Shown piece after piece: positions 1 to 7,200 of a stretch of 9,137 nucleotides of DNA. A program made the translations under genes and the position numbers. The stretch lies in contig JAUQYW010000005.1 of assembly GCA_030587525.1 (NCBI GenBank), positions 1-9,137 of the forward strand, given 5' to 3'. The notes beneath the pieces were generated by a model. It was not told where the DNA came from and ran no database searches. It was given only the letters and a program-made list of their open reading frames with translations. This DNA is from Candidatus Sigynarchaeota archaeon. Lineage in GTDB: Archaea; Asgardarchaeota; Lokiarchaeia; Sigynarchaeales; Sigynarchaeaceae. Position 1 is the first letter of the stretch; every line of letters starts with the position of its first letter.

Positions 1-825
1 CGGTGGTTCGTGTCGATCACCTGCGACGTGGAAGCCCCACGATACATCGATAACGACTTGTTCCAAGCGTTCGACCTTGGCATCGCCAACATTGCATCTG
101 GAGTGAACGTGCACGGCGAGACCCTCCGGTTCAAGAACAAGCGATCCGACAAGTACTGGAAACCGAGGGTCGAGGAAGTCCAGTCCAAGCGCGACCATTG
201 CAAGAAATACAGTCGACGGTGGCACCGGTACAACAAGAAGCTCGGCAAGATGAAATCCAAACTCGCCAAGCAGATGAAGGATTACCAGCACTGGGTATCG
301 CGCTGGATCATCGACCACACGAAGGCAAACACCATCATCATCGGCAACCTTAACGTGAAAGAGATGGCAAGGAGGAAATCGGATACAGGCAACCCACGAA
401 AAAACAAGGCGAACAAGACGCTCAATCACTCGCTCCAGAACACGGGGTCGATGGGCCGATTTGCCACGTTCTTAGCATACAAGGCAAGGCTCGCGGGCAA
501 GCGGGTGGTGAAAATAGACGAGTGCTTGACGACGCAGGTCTGTTGTTGTTGCGATAGGATGATGAAACGTGGGCTTTTCGAAAGAATAATTGACTGCAAT
601 TGTGGGAATCGGATGGATCGCGACCTGAACTCGGCGATCAATATCATGATCGTGTTCCTGCTGAAAGCCGAGAATCGCGACTACGATTTCCTATTGCCGA
701 ACCCCTCCGTGAACGGGGAATCGTTCCTGGATCGCTTCCCGAAAGCGGTCGAACGGTTTGCCACGATACACGGGCTCGCTCGTGGTAGAAGCAGCGATGC
801 ACTCGTGGGAAGCCCCAGTCTTTAG
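1..825 (+). CDS. tnpB: TnpB-like RNA-guided nuclease (IS605/IS1341), 5'-truncated by window edge
   Basis: This is the C-terminal two-thirds of a TnpB/Fanzor/Cas12-type RuvC nuclease. The frame is open to base 1 (RWFVSITCDVE precedes the first GTG at 10, a typical TnpB WYVS strand), so the start lies outside. Numbering from the GTG at 10: RuvC-I is FDLGIANIAS with D22; a Lys/Arg-rich helical region spans 45-95; RuvC-II is IIIGNLNVKEM at 110-119; a zinc ribbon has C178-x2-C181 and C196-x-C198; RuvC-III is DRDLNSAINI with D205. The canonical catalytic Glu of RuvC-II is replaced by G112, with N113 next to it, so cleavage activity is doubtful unless another acid such as E118 substitutes. The tail 212-271 runs into the right-end hairpin. 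The family makes RNA-guided DNA cuts at the donor site, which aids element retention. The family call is firm; activity is uncertain. Confidence 0.93.
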   Translation, partial: RWFVSITCDVEAPRYIDNDLFQAFDLGIANIASGVNVHGETLRFKNKRSDKYWKPRVEEVQSKRDHCKKYSRRWHRYNKKLGKMKSKLAKQMKDYQHWVSRWIIDHTKANTIIIGNLNVKEMARRKSDTGNPRKNKANKTLNHSLQNTGSMGRFATFLAYKARLAGKRVVKIDECLTTQVCCCCDRMMKRGLFERIIDCNCGNRMDRDLNSAINIMIVFLLKAENRDYDFLLPNPSVNGESFLDRFPKAVERFATIHGLARGRSSDALVGSPSL

Positions 826-840
826 ACGGGGGTAGTTCAC
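720..840 (+). ncRNA. Probable omega RNA (reRNA) overlapping the tnpB 3' end
   Basis: TnpB proteins use a guide RNA made from the 3' end of their own gene and the right end of the element. By that rule the scaffold should cover roughly the last 100-150 bases up to 840, ending in the hairpin at 813-831, and the guide would be the flanking DNA from 841 onward. The 5' boundary given here is a guess; only the terminal hairpin and its placement are visible in the sequence. Confidence 0.45.
813..831 (+). repeat. Imperfect terminal hairpin of the element's right end
   Basis: CCCC (813-816) pairs with GGGG (828-831), and GTC (818-820) pairs with GAC (825-827). A817 is bulged and TTTA forms the loop. 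The tnpB stop TAG (823-825) falls in the loop and first stem base. The conserved-looking tail GTAGTTCAC follows. Such hairpins serve as the transposase recognition structure and as part of the omega RNA scaffold. Confidence 0.65.
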
Positions 841-893
841 TGCAAGAATAATATTGTTCATTATCACATGCGCGAATGGAATCGGTTACCAGA

Positions 894-924
894 CTATATA
901 TTCAGAATTCCGTTATAATTATTC
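894..924 (+). promoter_or_regulatory. Candidate TATA boxes for the 7TM gene
   Basis: The 167-base gap 841-1007 holds no convincing gene. It contains two archaeal TATA-like stretches, CTATATATT (894-902) and TTATAATTATTC (913-924). Transcription starting about 25 bases downstream of either would give a leader of roughly 60-80 bases before the GTG at 1008. The call is by composition and position only. Confidence 0.3.
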
Positions 925-1007
925 ATTTCAGCATGAAACGAATAGTTTATCAAGTCAATCGAATTGCTCTTGTTTGTGGGATCTTCTAGAATTATGCAGC
1001 AAGTCCG

Positions 1008-2081
1008 GTGGTAAGCTTGGATTCATTGACCAGTATCAAAGTGATCTCTGGAAGCATTGCCGCCGTATTATTGTTTACCGACTTTTTGATTGTTTTTCGG
1101 CAATATTTAAAGAAGAAATACAGTCCTAGCTTATACTTGTCATTGGCATGGTTGGGGTTCTTTCTCGAAGTCCTATTTTCCACGATCGCTCTATCATTCG
1201 GGTTGAACACTGATCTCTGGCTCTTATTTCAAAAGTTTTCATATTTGTCCCTCACCCCCGGGTTTCTCGGCATACTTGCCCTCTATGATTCGATTAGCAG
1301 GGATAGTATTGAACCAAAAAGCTTCGCGCTCCTCATTTTCGTGCTTGGAGCCAATAGCTTGATCATTAGCGTGATAACCGATTATAATCTCATGATAATC
1401 CCGAACATTATCGTCAAGTGTATAGGTCTTATTATTAGCAATGCTACTTTTATCTTGTATATTCAAATCTACCGAAGGGTTCCACAAAGCTTGAAACGGC
1501 TTGCGTTGCTAAATGTCATCGGCTCCTTTTTCGTTTCGGTCTTGTTTGTCATCGTGAACATTGTAGAATCTGCATTTCCAAACCTGATACCCCCAGTTGC
1601 TCGCATCATCGAAGCCGTTGGCGCGTTGATCCAAGCAAGTATTTTTTCCCGGTACGAACAATTATTTTACGTGCTCCCGTTCAAGGTCCAGAAGCTCATC
1701 GTGTATGGAACGAGTAAAGGCATCTCGTTATTCACCTATGAATGGTCGAAGTCGGAAAGATTCATTGACGAGGATATGTTCACTTCGATTTTACAAGGAG
1801 TGGGTATGATCGTGAATGAATCTTTAAAGAAAGGAAATGTTCAAGAAATCAAGATGGAACAGGGTGTGTTGCTCATCAGCCACGACGATACGCATCCTGT
1901 CGCCAGCGTCTTGATCGCATCAAAGTCATCGCAAGTGTTGCGCGATGGGCTCACGGCTTTCGCCCGTCAATTTGTCAAAATGTTTGAAGTATCCTTGGAT
2001 CACGCAGAAAAGCCTGAACGTTTCAACAACGCGATCGGACTCGTGCATTCATGCTTCCCATTCATCCCACAATATGAATAA
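1008..2081 (+). CDS. 7TM membrane protein with C-terminal longin/roadblock-like domain
   Basis: A 357-residue protein of unknown function. Seven hydrophobic segments are visible at about 13-30, 42-64, 69-93, 104-124, 129-152, 164-187 and 194-215, resembling the N-terminal 7TM sensor module of some histidine kinases. No kinase follows. Residues about 226-330 form a small alpha/beta domain: a strand-turn-strand QKLIVYGTSKGISLFTY, a long helix (255-276), further strands (281-304) and a closing helix (310-328). This order and the IVY-x4-GI-x-LFTY opening resemble longin/roadblock-type domains, which bind small GTPases and are abundant in Asgard archaea. The start is taken as GTG 1008, the first start after an in-frame TAG at 987; TTG 1017 is an alternative and no Shine-Dalgarno is seen. 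The gene converges on tusA with a 24-base gap. The 7TM call is firm; the C-terminal domain is an inference. Confidence 0.8.
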   Translation: MVSLDSLTSIKVISGSIAAVLLFTDFLIVFRQYLKKKYSPSLYLSLAWLGFFLEVLFSTIALSFGLNTDLWLLFQKFSYLSLTPGFLGILALYDSISRDSIEPKSFALLIFVLGANSLIISVITDYNLMIIPNIIVKCIGLIISNATFILYIQIYRRVPQSLKRLALLNVIGSFFVSVLFVIVNIVESAFPNLIPPVARIIEAVGALIQASIFSRYEQLFYVLPFKVQKLIVYGTSKGISLFTYEWSKSERFIDEDMFTSILQGVGMIVNESLKKGNVQEIKMEQGVLLISHDDTHPVASVLIASKSSQVLRDGLTAFARQFVKMFEVSLDHAEKPERFNNAIGLVHSCFPFIPQYE

Positions 2082-2105
2082 CGAGCAGTTCACGTAACCT
2101 TGCGA

Positions 2106-2339
2106 TTATACTTTTCTTATAACAAGCTCGAAATGGTCGCCGTTCACAGTTTTTCGGGTAACTTTCCACCCGTCTTGCTCGGCGACACGCGTGATGTTCT
2201 CAATTGCAGGCAAAAAATCACCCTTGATCACGAGAACATCATCTCTCGATAACATCTTTAGTTCCTTGCGTGTTTTAAACGCAGGCATCGGGCAGACCGT
2301 TCCGGAAGTGTCGAGAACCCGCTCAACCATGAGCATCAT
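2106..2339 (-). CDS. tusA: TusA-family sulfur carrier protein
   Basis: A 77-residue protein of usual TusA (SirA/YedF) length. The diagnostic N-terminal motif C16-P-M-P is followed by a helix (20-30), a strand ending VIKGDF (37-42), the second helix AIENITRVAEQ (45-55) and final strands. Cys16 would carry a persulfide passed between sulfurtransferases, for tRNA thiolation, cofactor synthesis or, in some archaea and bacteria, oxidative sulfur metabolism. It lies 12 bases downstream of the DsrE-like gene on the same strand, so the two are probably co-transcribed and act as donor and acceptor. The start could be M1 or M4 (MVERVLD, 2330); there is no Shine-Dalgarno to decide between them. The family is clear; the acceptor pathway is not. 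Confidence 0.92.
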   Translation of the reverse strand: MMLMVERVLDTSGTVCPMPAFKTRKELKMLSRDDVLVIKGDFLPAIENITRVAEQDGWKVTRKTVNGDHFELVIRKV

Positions 2340-2351
2340 CGAAGCTTTTCG

Positions 2352-2708
2352 TTAAAAGAACAATGACTTATCTGATCCGGCAACCCAAGCAACGAGATCA
2401 TGCATGCTTGCGGTCTTCACGCCTGTAACGAAGTCCGCTTCCGTAATACCCCGTGCTTTCATGCAAACGCCGCAAGCCTTGATCTCCAGCTTTCTTGTTT
2501 CCATTCCTTGCTCGATCCATTGCTTGACGCTCGGGTATTCCGTGGGATTCTGACCCTTCAGTGCTGCAAAGATGCCATCCTCGATAAGGAAGAGCTTGAC
2601 CGAATGGCCCTCAAGAATTGCAGTATTGACAAATCGCATGGCCGTGTATGGCCGCTCCGCGGTATACGGGGCTTGTCCAATGATTATGCACACGCTTGCC
2701 ATGATCAT
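2352..2708 (-). CDS. DsrE/TusD-like sulfurtransferase
   Basis: A 118-residue DsrE/DsrF-like protein, usual length for the family. It has an opening strand VCIIIGQAPY, a helix RPYTAMRFVNTAILEG, a strand HSVKLFLIEDG and the conserved Cys segment KACGVCMKARGI with C79 and C82; the family's persulfide-bearing Cys sits in this loop. The C-terminal half (90-118) matches the closing helix-strand of the fold. The ATG at 2708 follows an in-frame TAA directly upstream, so the start is at M1 or M3 (MASV). It is the first gene of a two-gene unit with tusA, the usual arrangement for persulfide relay. No DsrF/DsrH, rhodanese or Hdr-like partner is in the window, so the source and destination of the sulfur are unknown. 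Confidence 0.88.
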   Translation of the reverse strand: MIMASVCIIIGQAPYTAERPYTAMRFVNTAILEGHSVKLFLIEDGIFAALKGQNPTEYPSVKQWIEQGMETRKLEIKACGVCMKARGITEADFVTGVKTASMHDLVAWVAGSDKSLFF

Positions 2709-2756
2709 GAATTAGAAACTTTCATGAATTATTAAGATTTCTGATATTAAAAAAAT

Positions 2757-2764
2757 GATTTAAA
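2757..2764 (-). promoter_or_regulatory. Candidate TATA box of the dsrE-tusA unit
   Basis: On the minus strand this reads TTTAAATC, preceded by C. It lies about 50 bases upstream of the DsrE start, which would place transcription initiation near 2735. The surrounding region 2709-2842 is strongly AT-rich and has no gene. A second weaker AT box is nearer the start codon. Confidence 0.4.
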
Positions 2765-2806
2765 GCATGGACTATTTGGTGGAATGCACGTAATTAATGT
2801 TACTTT

Positions 2807-2822
2807 AAAAATAGGGAAAAAA
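2807..2822 (-). terminator. Archaeal U-tract terminator of the 7TM exported-protein gene
   Basis: About 20 bases past the stop of the 408-residue protein, the minus strand carries T6 (2822-2817), then CCCTA, then T5 (2811-2807), with a third T7 run at 2755-2749. Successive U-tracts without a strong stem are the usual archaeal termination signal. Confidence 0.5.
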
Positions 2823-2842
2823 GCAAAGTAAAACATCTTGAT

Positions 2843-4069
2843 TTACGAGGACGTGGCTACGGCCTCTTGCTTTCGAATCTCCCGCGCCAATTTGAGACTA
2901 CTGTAAAGACATATCGTGAAAATCGTGCATGATATATTCCCGATAAACTCCGGCTGGACGTAAATCCGTACAAGTGAAATGGAGAGGTACATGACGATGA
3001 GGCTGATGAGAATCGAAAGGGCTTGTTTTTTAAGCTGGCCCGTCGTTATCCGTGAAACTTTTATATACGTGATTATCACGTTCACGGCGGCGAGAGCCAA
3101 GGTACCTATCCATATATAGACCACGTACAGCAGGATAACAGGTATGAAAATGCAAGATATCACGAGCAGCTCCGCGACGAGCAAGATATAGGTGAAGAAT
3201 GGGATCTTCTTGCCTTGAACCATTTTTTCCACGGTGTTTGACATGAAAAGAATAGAAAATCCAAGCGCTACGAACGTTACAAACGACAACAGGTTCTTGC
3301 TAAAGATCGGAACATCTGGCATTTGCTCGAACGCCAAAGGCTGGATCCATACCTCACTTGGATCGAGCCGCGTATACCAGTGGTACACTTCCCAGATGCC
3401 CGTGGTGAAGCCTCCGAAGAGAAAGCCGATGCCGTAATTTTTGAACATGTGCGTTTTTGATGCCTGGTTTTCTTTTCGTGCCTGGCGCGCATCGAAAAGA
3501 AGTTTCATGCCGAAATAGAAAAATGTGAAAAAAACAACGACCCTGAAGAAATCATCGATAAACGCGAGCAATTCATTCTTGTAGCCGACACGCAAGCTGA
3601 TATAGTTGGTATCGTTCACCTCGTTGCGCACGGCGAAATACATCGTGGCAATTTGTGCTGGTTTTTCACCTGTCTTGTTAAATAGATAAGTCTCGACTTC
3701 ATAATCCACGGTCAATAATTGGTATGATATTGCTAATTCTACCAAGGTTATGTTTGCCCAAATATGCTTTGAGATGAAAGGTTGACCACCAACAAAATGT
3801 AACATTTCCGTTTCGTTCAAGAGAAAAAGGGAGCAATTTTTTTCTGCGATGAACGAAATCGCTTCTCCTTCCTTGTACAGCACTAGATGTGTTTGAGCAT
3901 TTCTTGCCGCATCGGTATCCGTGTTGTTTGAGTATTCGTAATATTCGATATGAAACTGATTCGGCAAGAGATCCTTTTTAAAGTTAATAACGGCGGACAC
4001 GGGCCTGAACATGACTACGAAAAACATCACGCTCAAGATAATCGAAAGATAAATGGTAGTACGTTTCAT
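2843..4069 (-). CDS. Exported-domain 7TM membrane protein, function unknown
   Basis: A 408-residue protein I do not recognise. A signal peptide (1-26, hydrophobic core 6-20, likely cleavage after VSA) leads into a predicted exported domain of about 140 residues (27-167). Seven hydrophobic helices follow, at about 168-192, 211-230, 256-278, 289-311, 313-337, 347-370 and 375-393. Charge placement fits N-terminus out and C-terminus in: the Lys/Arg-rich loops 193-210, 279-288 and 338-349 and the tail 394-402 would be cytoplasmic. The exported domain has six N-glycosylation sequons (N48, N78, N85, N106, N131, N152), and a seventh (N378) lies in a predicted outer loop. The layout resembles receptor-like 7TM proteins with an N-terminal ectodomain (compare 7TMR-DISM), but no cytoplasmic output domain is present. 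The start ATG 4069 gives a perfect signal peptide. Confidence 0.85.
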   Translation of the reverse strand: MKRTTIYLSIILSVMFFVVMFRPVSAVINFKKDLLPNQFHIEYYEYSNNTDTDAARNAQTHLVLYKEGEAISFIAEKNCSLFLLNETEMLHFVGGQPFISKHIWANITLVELAISYQLLTVDYEVETYLFNKTGEKPAQIATMYFAVRNEVNDTNYISLRVGYKNELLAFIDDFFRVVVFFTFFYFGMKLLFDARQARKENQASKTHMFKNYGIGFLFGGFTTGIWEVYHWYTRLDPSEVWIQPLAFEQMPDVPIFSKNLLSFVTFVALGFSILFMSNTVEKMVQGKKIPFFTYILLVAELLVISCIFIPVILLYVVYIWIGTLALAAVNVIITYIKVSRITTGQLKKQALSILISLIVMYLSISLVRIYVQPEFIGNISCTIFTICLYSSLKLAREIRKQEAVATSS

Positions 4070-4101
4070 GATAGTCGTCCTAGTTTTTTCGAGAGAAATT
4101 C

Positions 4102-4135
4102 TATTTTAATAGGTTATACCGGAAATATTAAAAAA
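4102..4135 (-). promoter_or_regulatory. Candidate TATA boxes for the exported 7TM gene
   Basis: Minus-strand AT boxes TTTTTAATA (4135-4127) and ATTAAAATA (4110-4102) lie about 60 and 35 bases upstream of the ATG at 4069. Either spacing is workable for an archaeal core promoter. The two were not distinguished further. Confidence 0.35.
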
Positions 4136-4175
4136 TTATTCCTATGACCCTGGGCGTTGATATAGGCAAAGTGTC

Positions 4176-4218
4176 AAGATATTAAAAAGATAAAGATATT
4201 TTCGATGATAAAGATATT
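4176..4218 (+). repeat. Three phased AAGATATT boxes upstream of the TPR pair
   Basis: AAGATATT occurs at 4176-4183, 4193-4200 and 4211-4218, with start-to-start spacings of 17 and 18 bases. The last two are part of a longer direct repeat, GATAAAGATATTT, at 4189-4201 and 4207-4219. The array ends 37 bases before the ATG of the large TPR gene, within its promoter region. It may be an operator array or overlapping TATA elements. Confidence 0.5.
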
Positions 4219-4255
4219 TACGGTAATAATGATAGTTACGATGTGACGAACCACC

Positions 4256-7200
4256 ATGTCGCTAGGGGACTTGCCAGCAGAAAGCCTTCGTGAGGAAAAG
4301 GAGGCCCTTGACTTGATGAAATCGGGCCAAGCCGAATTGGCAAGATATAAGTATGCTAAATTATGTAAAAAACACCCTAGCATCCCAAAGTTTCATTTTA
4401 ATTATGCACTCGTCTTGTACAAGCTAAAGCGGTATGAAGAGGCTTTGGAAGAGATTAATGCTGGCTTATGGCTGAAGCCCGATGACTTAAAGGCCACGAA
4501 GTTCAAGCACGAAATAAATTCCTTGGTCTTAAAGGCGCGCGCAGAAGATCGGCAAAAAGTCATAGGATCCGGAACGATTTCCCCGGAGCAAAAGTCGCCT
4601 CAAGAACCTCGAAACTCGGGACCTTTACCAGAAGTTATGCCTGCCGTCGCCTCCGAAGCACCAAAAATCGAAACGACAAAAGCGGAGCCGGTATCCGAAG
4701 TAATGCCGGTCATTGTTCCTAATGCGCCGAAGGTCGAGGAACCAAAGCCGATCGTCGAAGCTCCGAAGATCGAGGAACCAAAGCCGATCGTCGAGGAGCC
4801 CAAGCCGGCCGTGCAAGCGCCGAAGGTCGAGGAGTCCAAGCCGGTCGTCGAAGCCCCGAAGATCGAGGAATCAAAGCTTGTCGTCGAGGAGCCCAAGCCG
4901 GCCGTGCAAGCCCCGAAGGTCGAGGAGTCCAAGCCGGCCGTGCAAGCGCCGAAGGTCGAGGAGCCCAAGCCGGTCGAGGAATCAAAGCCGGTCGTCGAAG
5001 CTCCAAAGATCGAGGAACCAAAGCCTGTCGTCGAGGCCCCGAAGGTCGAGGAATCAAAGCCGGTCGTCGAAGCTCCAAAGATCGAGGAGCCCAAGCCGGC
5101 CGTGCAAGCGCCGAAGGTCGAGGAGTCCAAGCCGGTCGTGGAAGCGCCGAAGGTCGAGGAACCCGAGCCGGTCGTCGAAGCCCCGAAGATCGAGGAATCA
5201 AAGCTTGTCGTCGAGGAGCCCAAGCCGGCCGTGCAAGCGCCGAAGGTCGAGGAACCAAAGCCTGTCGTCGAAGCTCCGAAGATCGAGGAACCAAAGCCGG
5301 TCGTGGAAGCCCCGAAGATCGAGGAATCAAAGCCTGTCGTCGAGGAGCCCAAGCCGGCCGAGCAAGCGCCGAAGGTCGAGGAACCAAAGCCTGTCGTCGA
5401 AGCTCCGAAGATCGAGGAACCAAAGCCGGTCGTGGAAGCCCCGAAGGTCGAGGAAACCGAGCCGGTCGTCGAAGCCCCGAAGATCGAGGAACCAAAGCCT
5501 GTCATGGAAGCCCCGAAGGTCGAGGAACCCGAGCCGGTCGTCGAGGCTCCGCAGATCGAGGAACCAAAGCCTGTCGTCGAGGCCCCGAAGGTCGAGGAAC
5601 CCGAGCCGGTCGTCGAAGCCCCGAAAATCGAGGAACCAAAGCCTGTCGTCGAGGCCCCGAAGGTCGAGGAATCAAAGCCTGTCGTCGAGGAGCCCAAGCC
5701 GGCCGTGCAAGCGCCGAAGGTCGAGGAGTCCAAGCCGGTCGTGGAAGCCCCGAAGGTCGAGGAACCCAAACCCAAACATCTGGTAGACGATGATGAGCCA
5801 GAGTTAATTACGGAACCTATCGTGATGGAGAGCATACCGGGGCCAGAAATCAAATCCGAACAACCCGAAACTATCGAGGTCGAACCACGCATCACAATCC
5901 TCGAGCAAGCTGCGACGATCACCATCTCAGAAACTGAAACTAATGCAGAAACAGAATCCTTGCCCGTTCTAAGTGACGAGGCAAAAAAACAAGAATCCAC
6001 GAAAAAAGAACAACCAAAAGAGATTGTCGAGGTGAAACTCGATTCGATTTCAAAGACAGCTTCCGGAAATGCGTCTTGCGCGGCTCCCGCATCGCAAAAA
6101 CCTGACACGCAAAAGCCCGGTCTACCTTCTGGAAGGCTCGTGAATCTAAAGGATCTCTTTGCATCAAAGCAGAAAAGGGTCGAAACACAGGGACCCAAAG
6201 TTGAACATGACGCTATTTTGGAAGAGACTATCGAGATCTGTCCACAAACTGAAGAGATCGAAGAAAAGGCAGTTGATGAGCATAAACTCGTGACCTTCAC
6301 GAGCTTCAAGGAACTAAACAGCTATAAAACATCAATCCAAGCGCTCGTGGTCAAGTACTTGACCAAGAAAATTGACCGGGAAGTGAAGAGAACCGACAGT
6401 GGCAGAACGGTTCCGAGCTCGGAGCCGTCGAAGCCATTGACCGAAATGGAGATCCTCCCGAGCATTGTTGCGGGAGGCATTGTTCCTGGAAATGCAGATG
6501 TTATGACCGAAAAGCCGGTCACGAGCTCAGCTCCAGAGATGCCAGCTGTCGTATCTCCATCTGAGAACCGGTTCGGGGCCCTGGCCAACGTCGTGAAGGC
6601 GCAAGACGGTATCATAGCAATCATCCAGTCTTCAAATCCCGCTACGCAATATCCAATTCAAATCGACTTGAAAAAGCATATAGAGCAAAAAGTGCTGGCG
6701 AAAGCTGCAATCCAGGGAAAAAAGCTCGTCGCTATCAAGGGCGAAGTCTTGTCGCAAATCATTGACATGGAATCATACATGACCCTTGTACGATTGAACA
6801 GGAATTATGAAAAAAACAAGCAAAAAACGATTAACGACTTGAAAGGCAAGGAACTGTCAGAAACCATTGCATCGATCGAAGCAGCCAAGATTCCGTTCCA
6901 AGGTTACACCACGGACCAATTCTTGAAGGAAGAATCTATAGGTCTTGAGCAACAGATGACTCGAATAGCAACCGGTGATCAATTAAACCTCACGGAAGAG
7001 GCATTGAACAAGATCGTTGCACAAGTTAAAGAGATCGGCGAAGACGCGGGCGGATCGGACCCGCAGTTCCGTGACCTTGCTTTACAAATCAAGAAGCTCG
7101 CTCATAGTCTTTACGAGAACGCACAATACGAGCAATCTGTAATCATTTACTCGACCTTCTTGACATATTTTCCCGAGGATTTTGAATCGCTATTTAATGT

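Larger units (their letters stand above)
1..840 (+). mobile_element. Right part of an IS605/IS1341-family insertion element
   Basis: The tnpB gene runs in from the left edge and ends at a structured right end. The stop codon lies in the loop of a hairpin (CCCC-A-GTC, loop TTTA, GAC-GGGG), followed by GTAGTTCAC ending at 840. This arrangement, with the C-terminus ending in a VGSP-type peptide and a stop in the terminal hairpin, is typical of IS200/IS605-type right ends, where single-stranded hairpins are recognised for transposition. The left end and any tnpA lie outside the window, so it cannot be said whether the element is autonomous. The exact right boundary at about 840 is inferred from the TTCAC tail. 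Confidence 0.75.

Noticed and set aside
10..12. GTG as start of TnpB
   Set aside because: The frame is open to base 1 and the upstream residues fit a TnpB strand; the protein would also lack its N-terminal domain, so the gene is cut by the window edge.
854..1129. 91-codon ORF before the 7TM gene
   Set aside because: It overlaps the 7TM gene in another frame and has no domain-like pattern or hydrophobic segment; treated as chance.
2086..2100. AGTTCACGTAAC near the 7TM stop as a second copy of the element end
   Set aside because: Only the short string AGTTCAC is shared with the right end at 834-840, and there is no hairpin beside it; chance match.
4070..4255. Small gene or structured RNA in the divergent intergenic region
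   Set aside because: No ORF with a plausible start and no stable long stem was seen; the region is better explained as two promoters.
4713..5786. Plus-strand second-frame ORF encoding Arg/Ser-rich repeats that look like SR proteins
   Set aside because: It is confined to the repeat array and has no non-repetitive domain; the composition is a by-product of the codons used for EEPKPVVEAPK units.
4600..6309. Long minus-strand open frame (569 codons) across the repeat, rich in Gly/Ser/Thr
   Set aside because: It arises because the repeat period is a multiple of three, which keeps other frames free of stops. The + strand frame has folded TPR ends and a sensible start, so this is a shadow.
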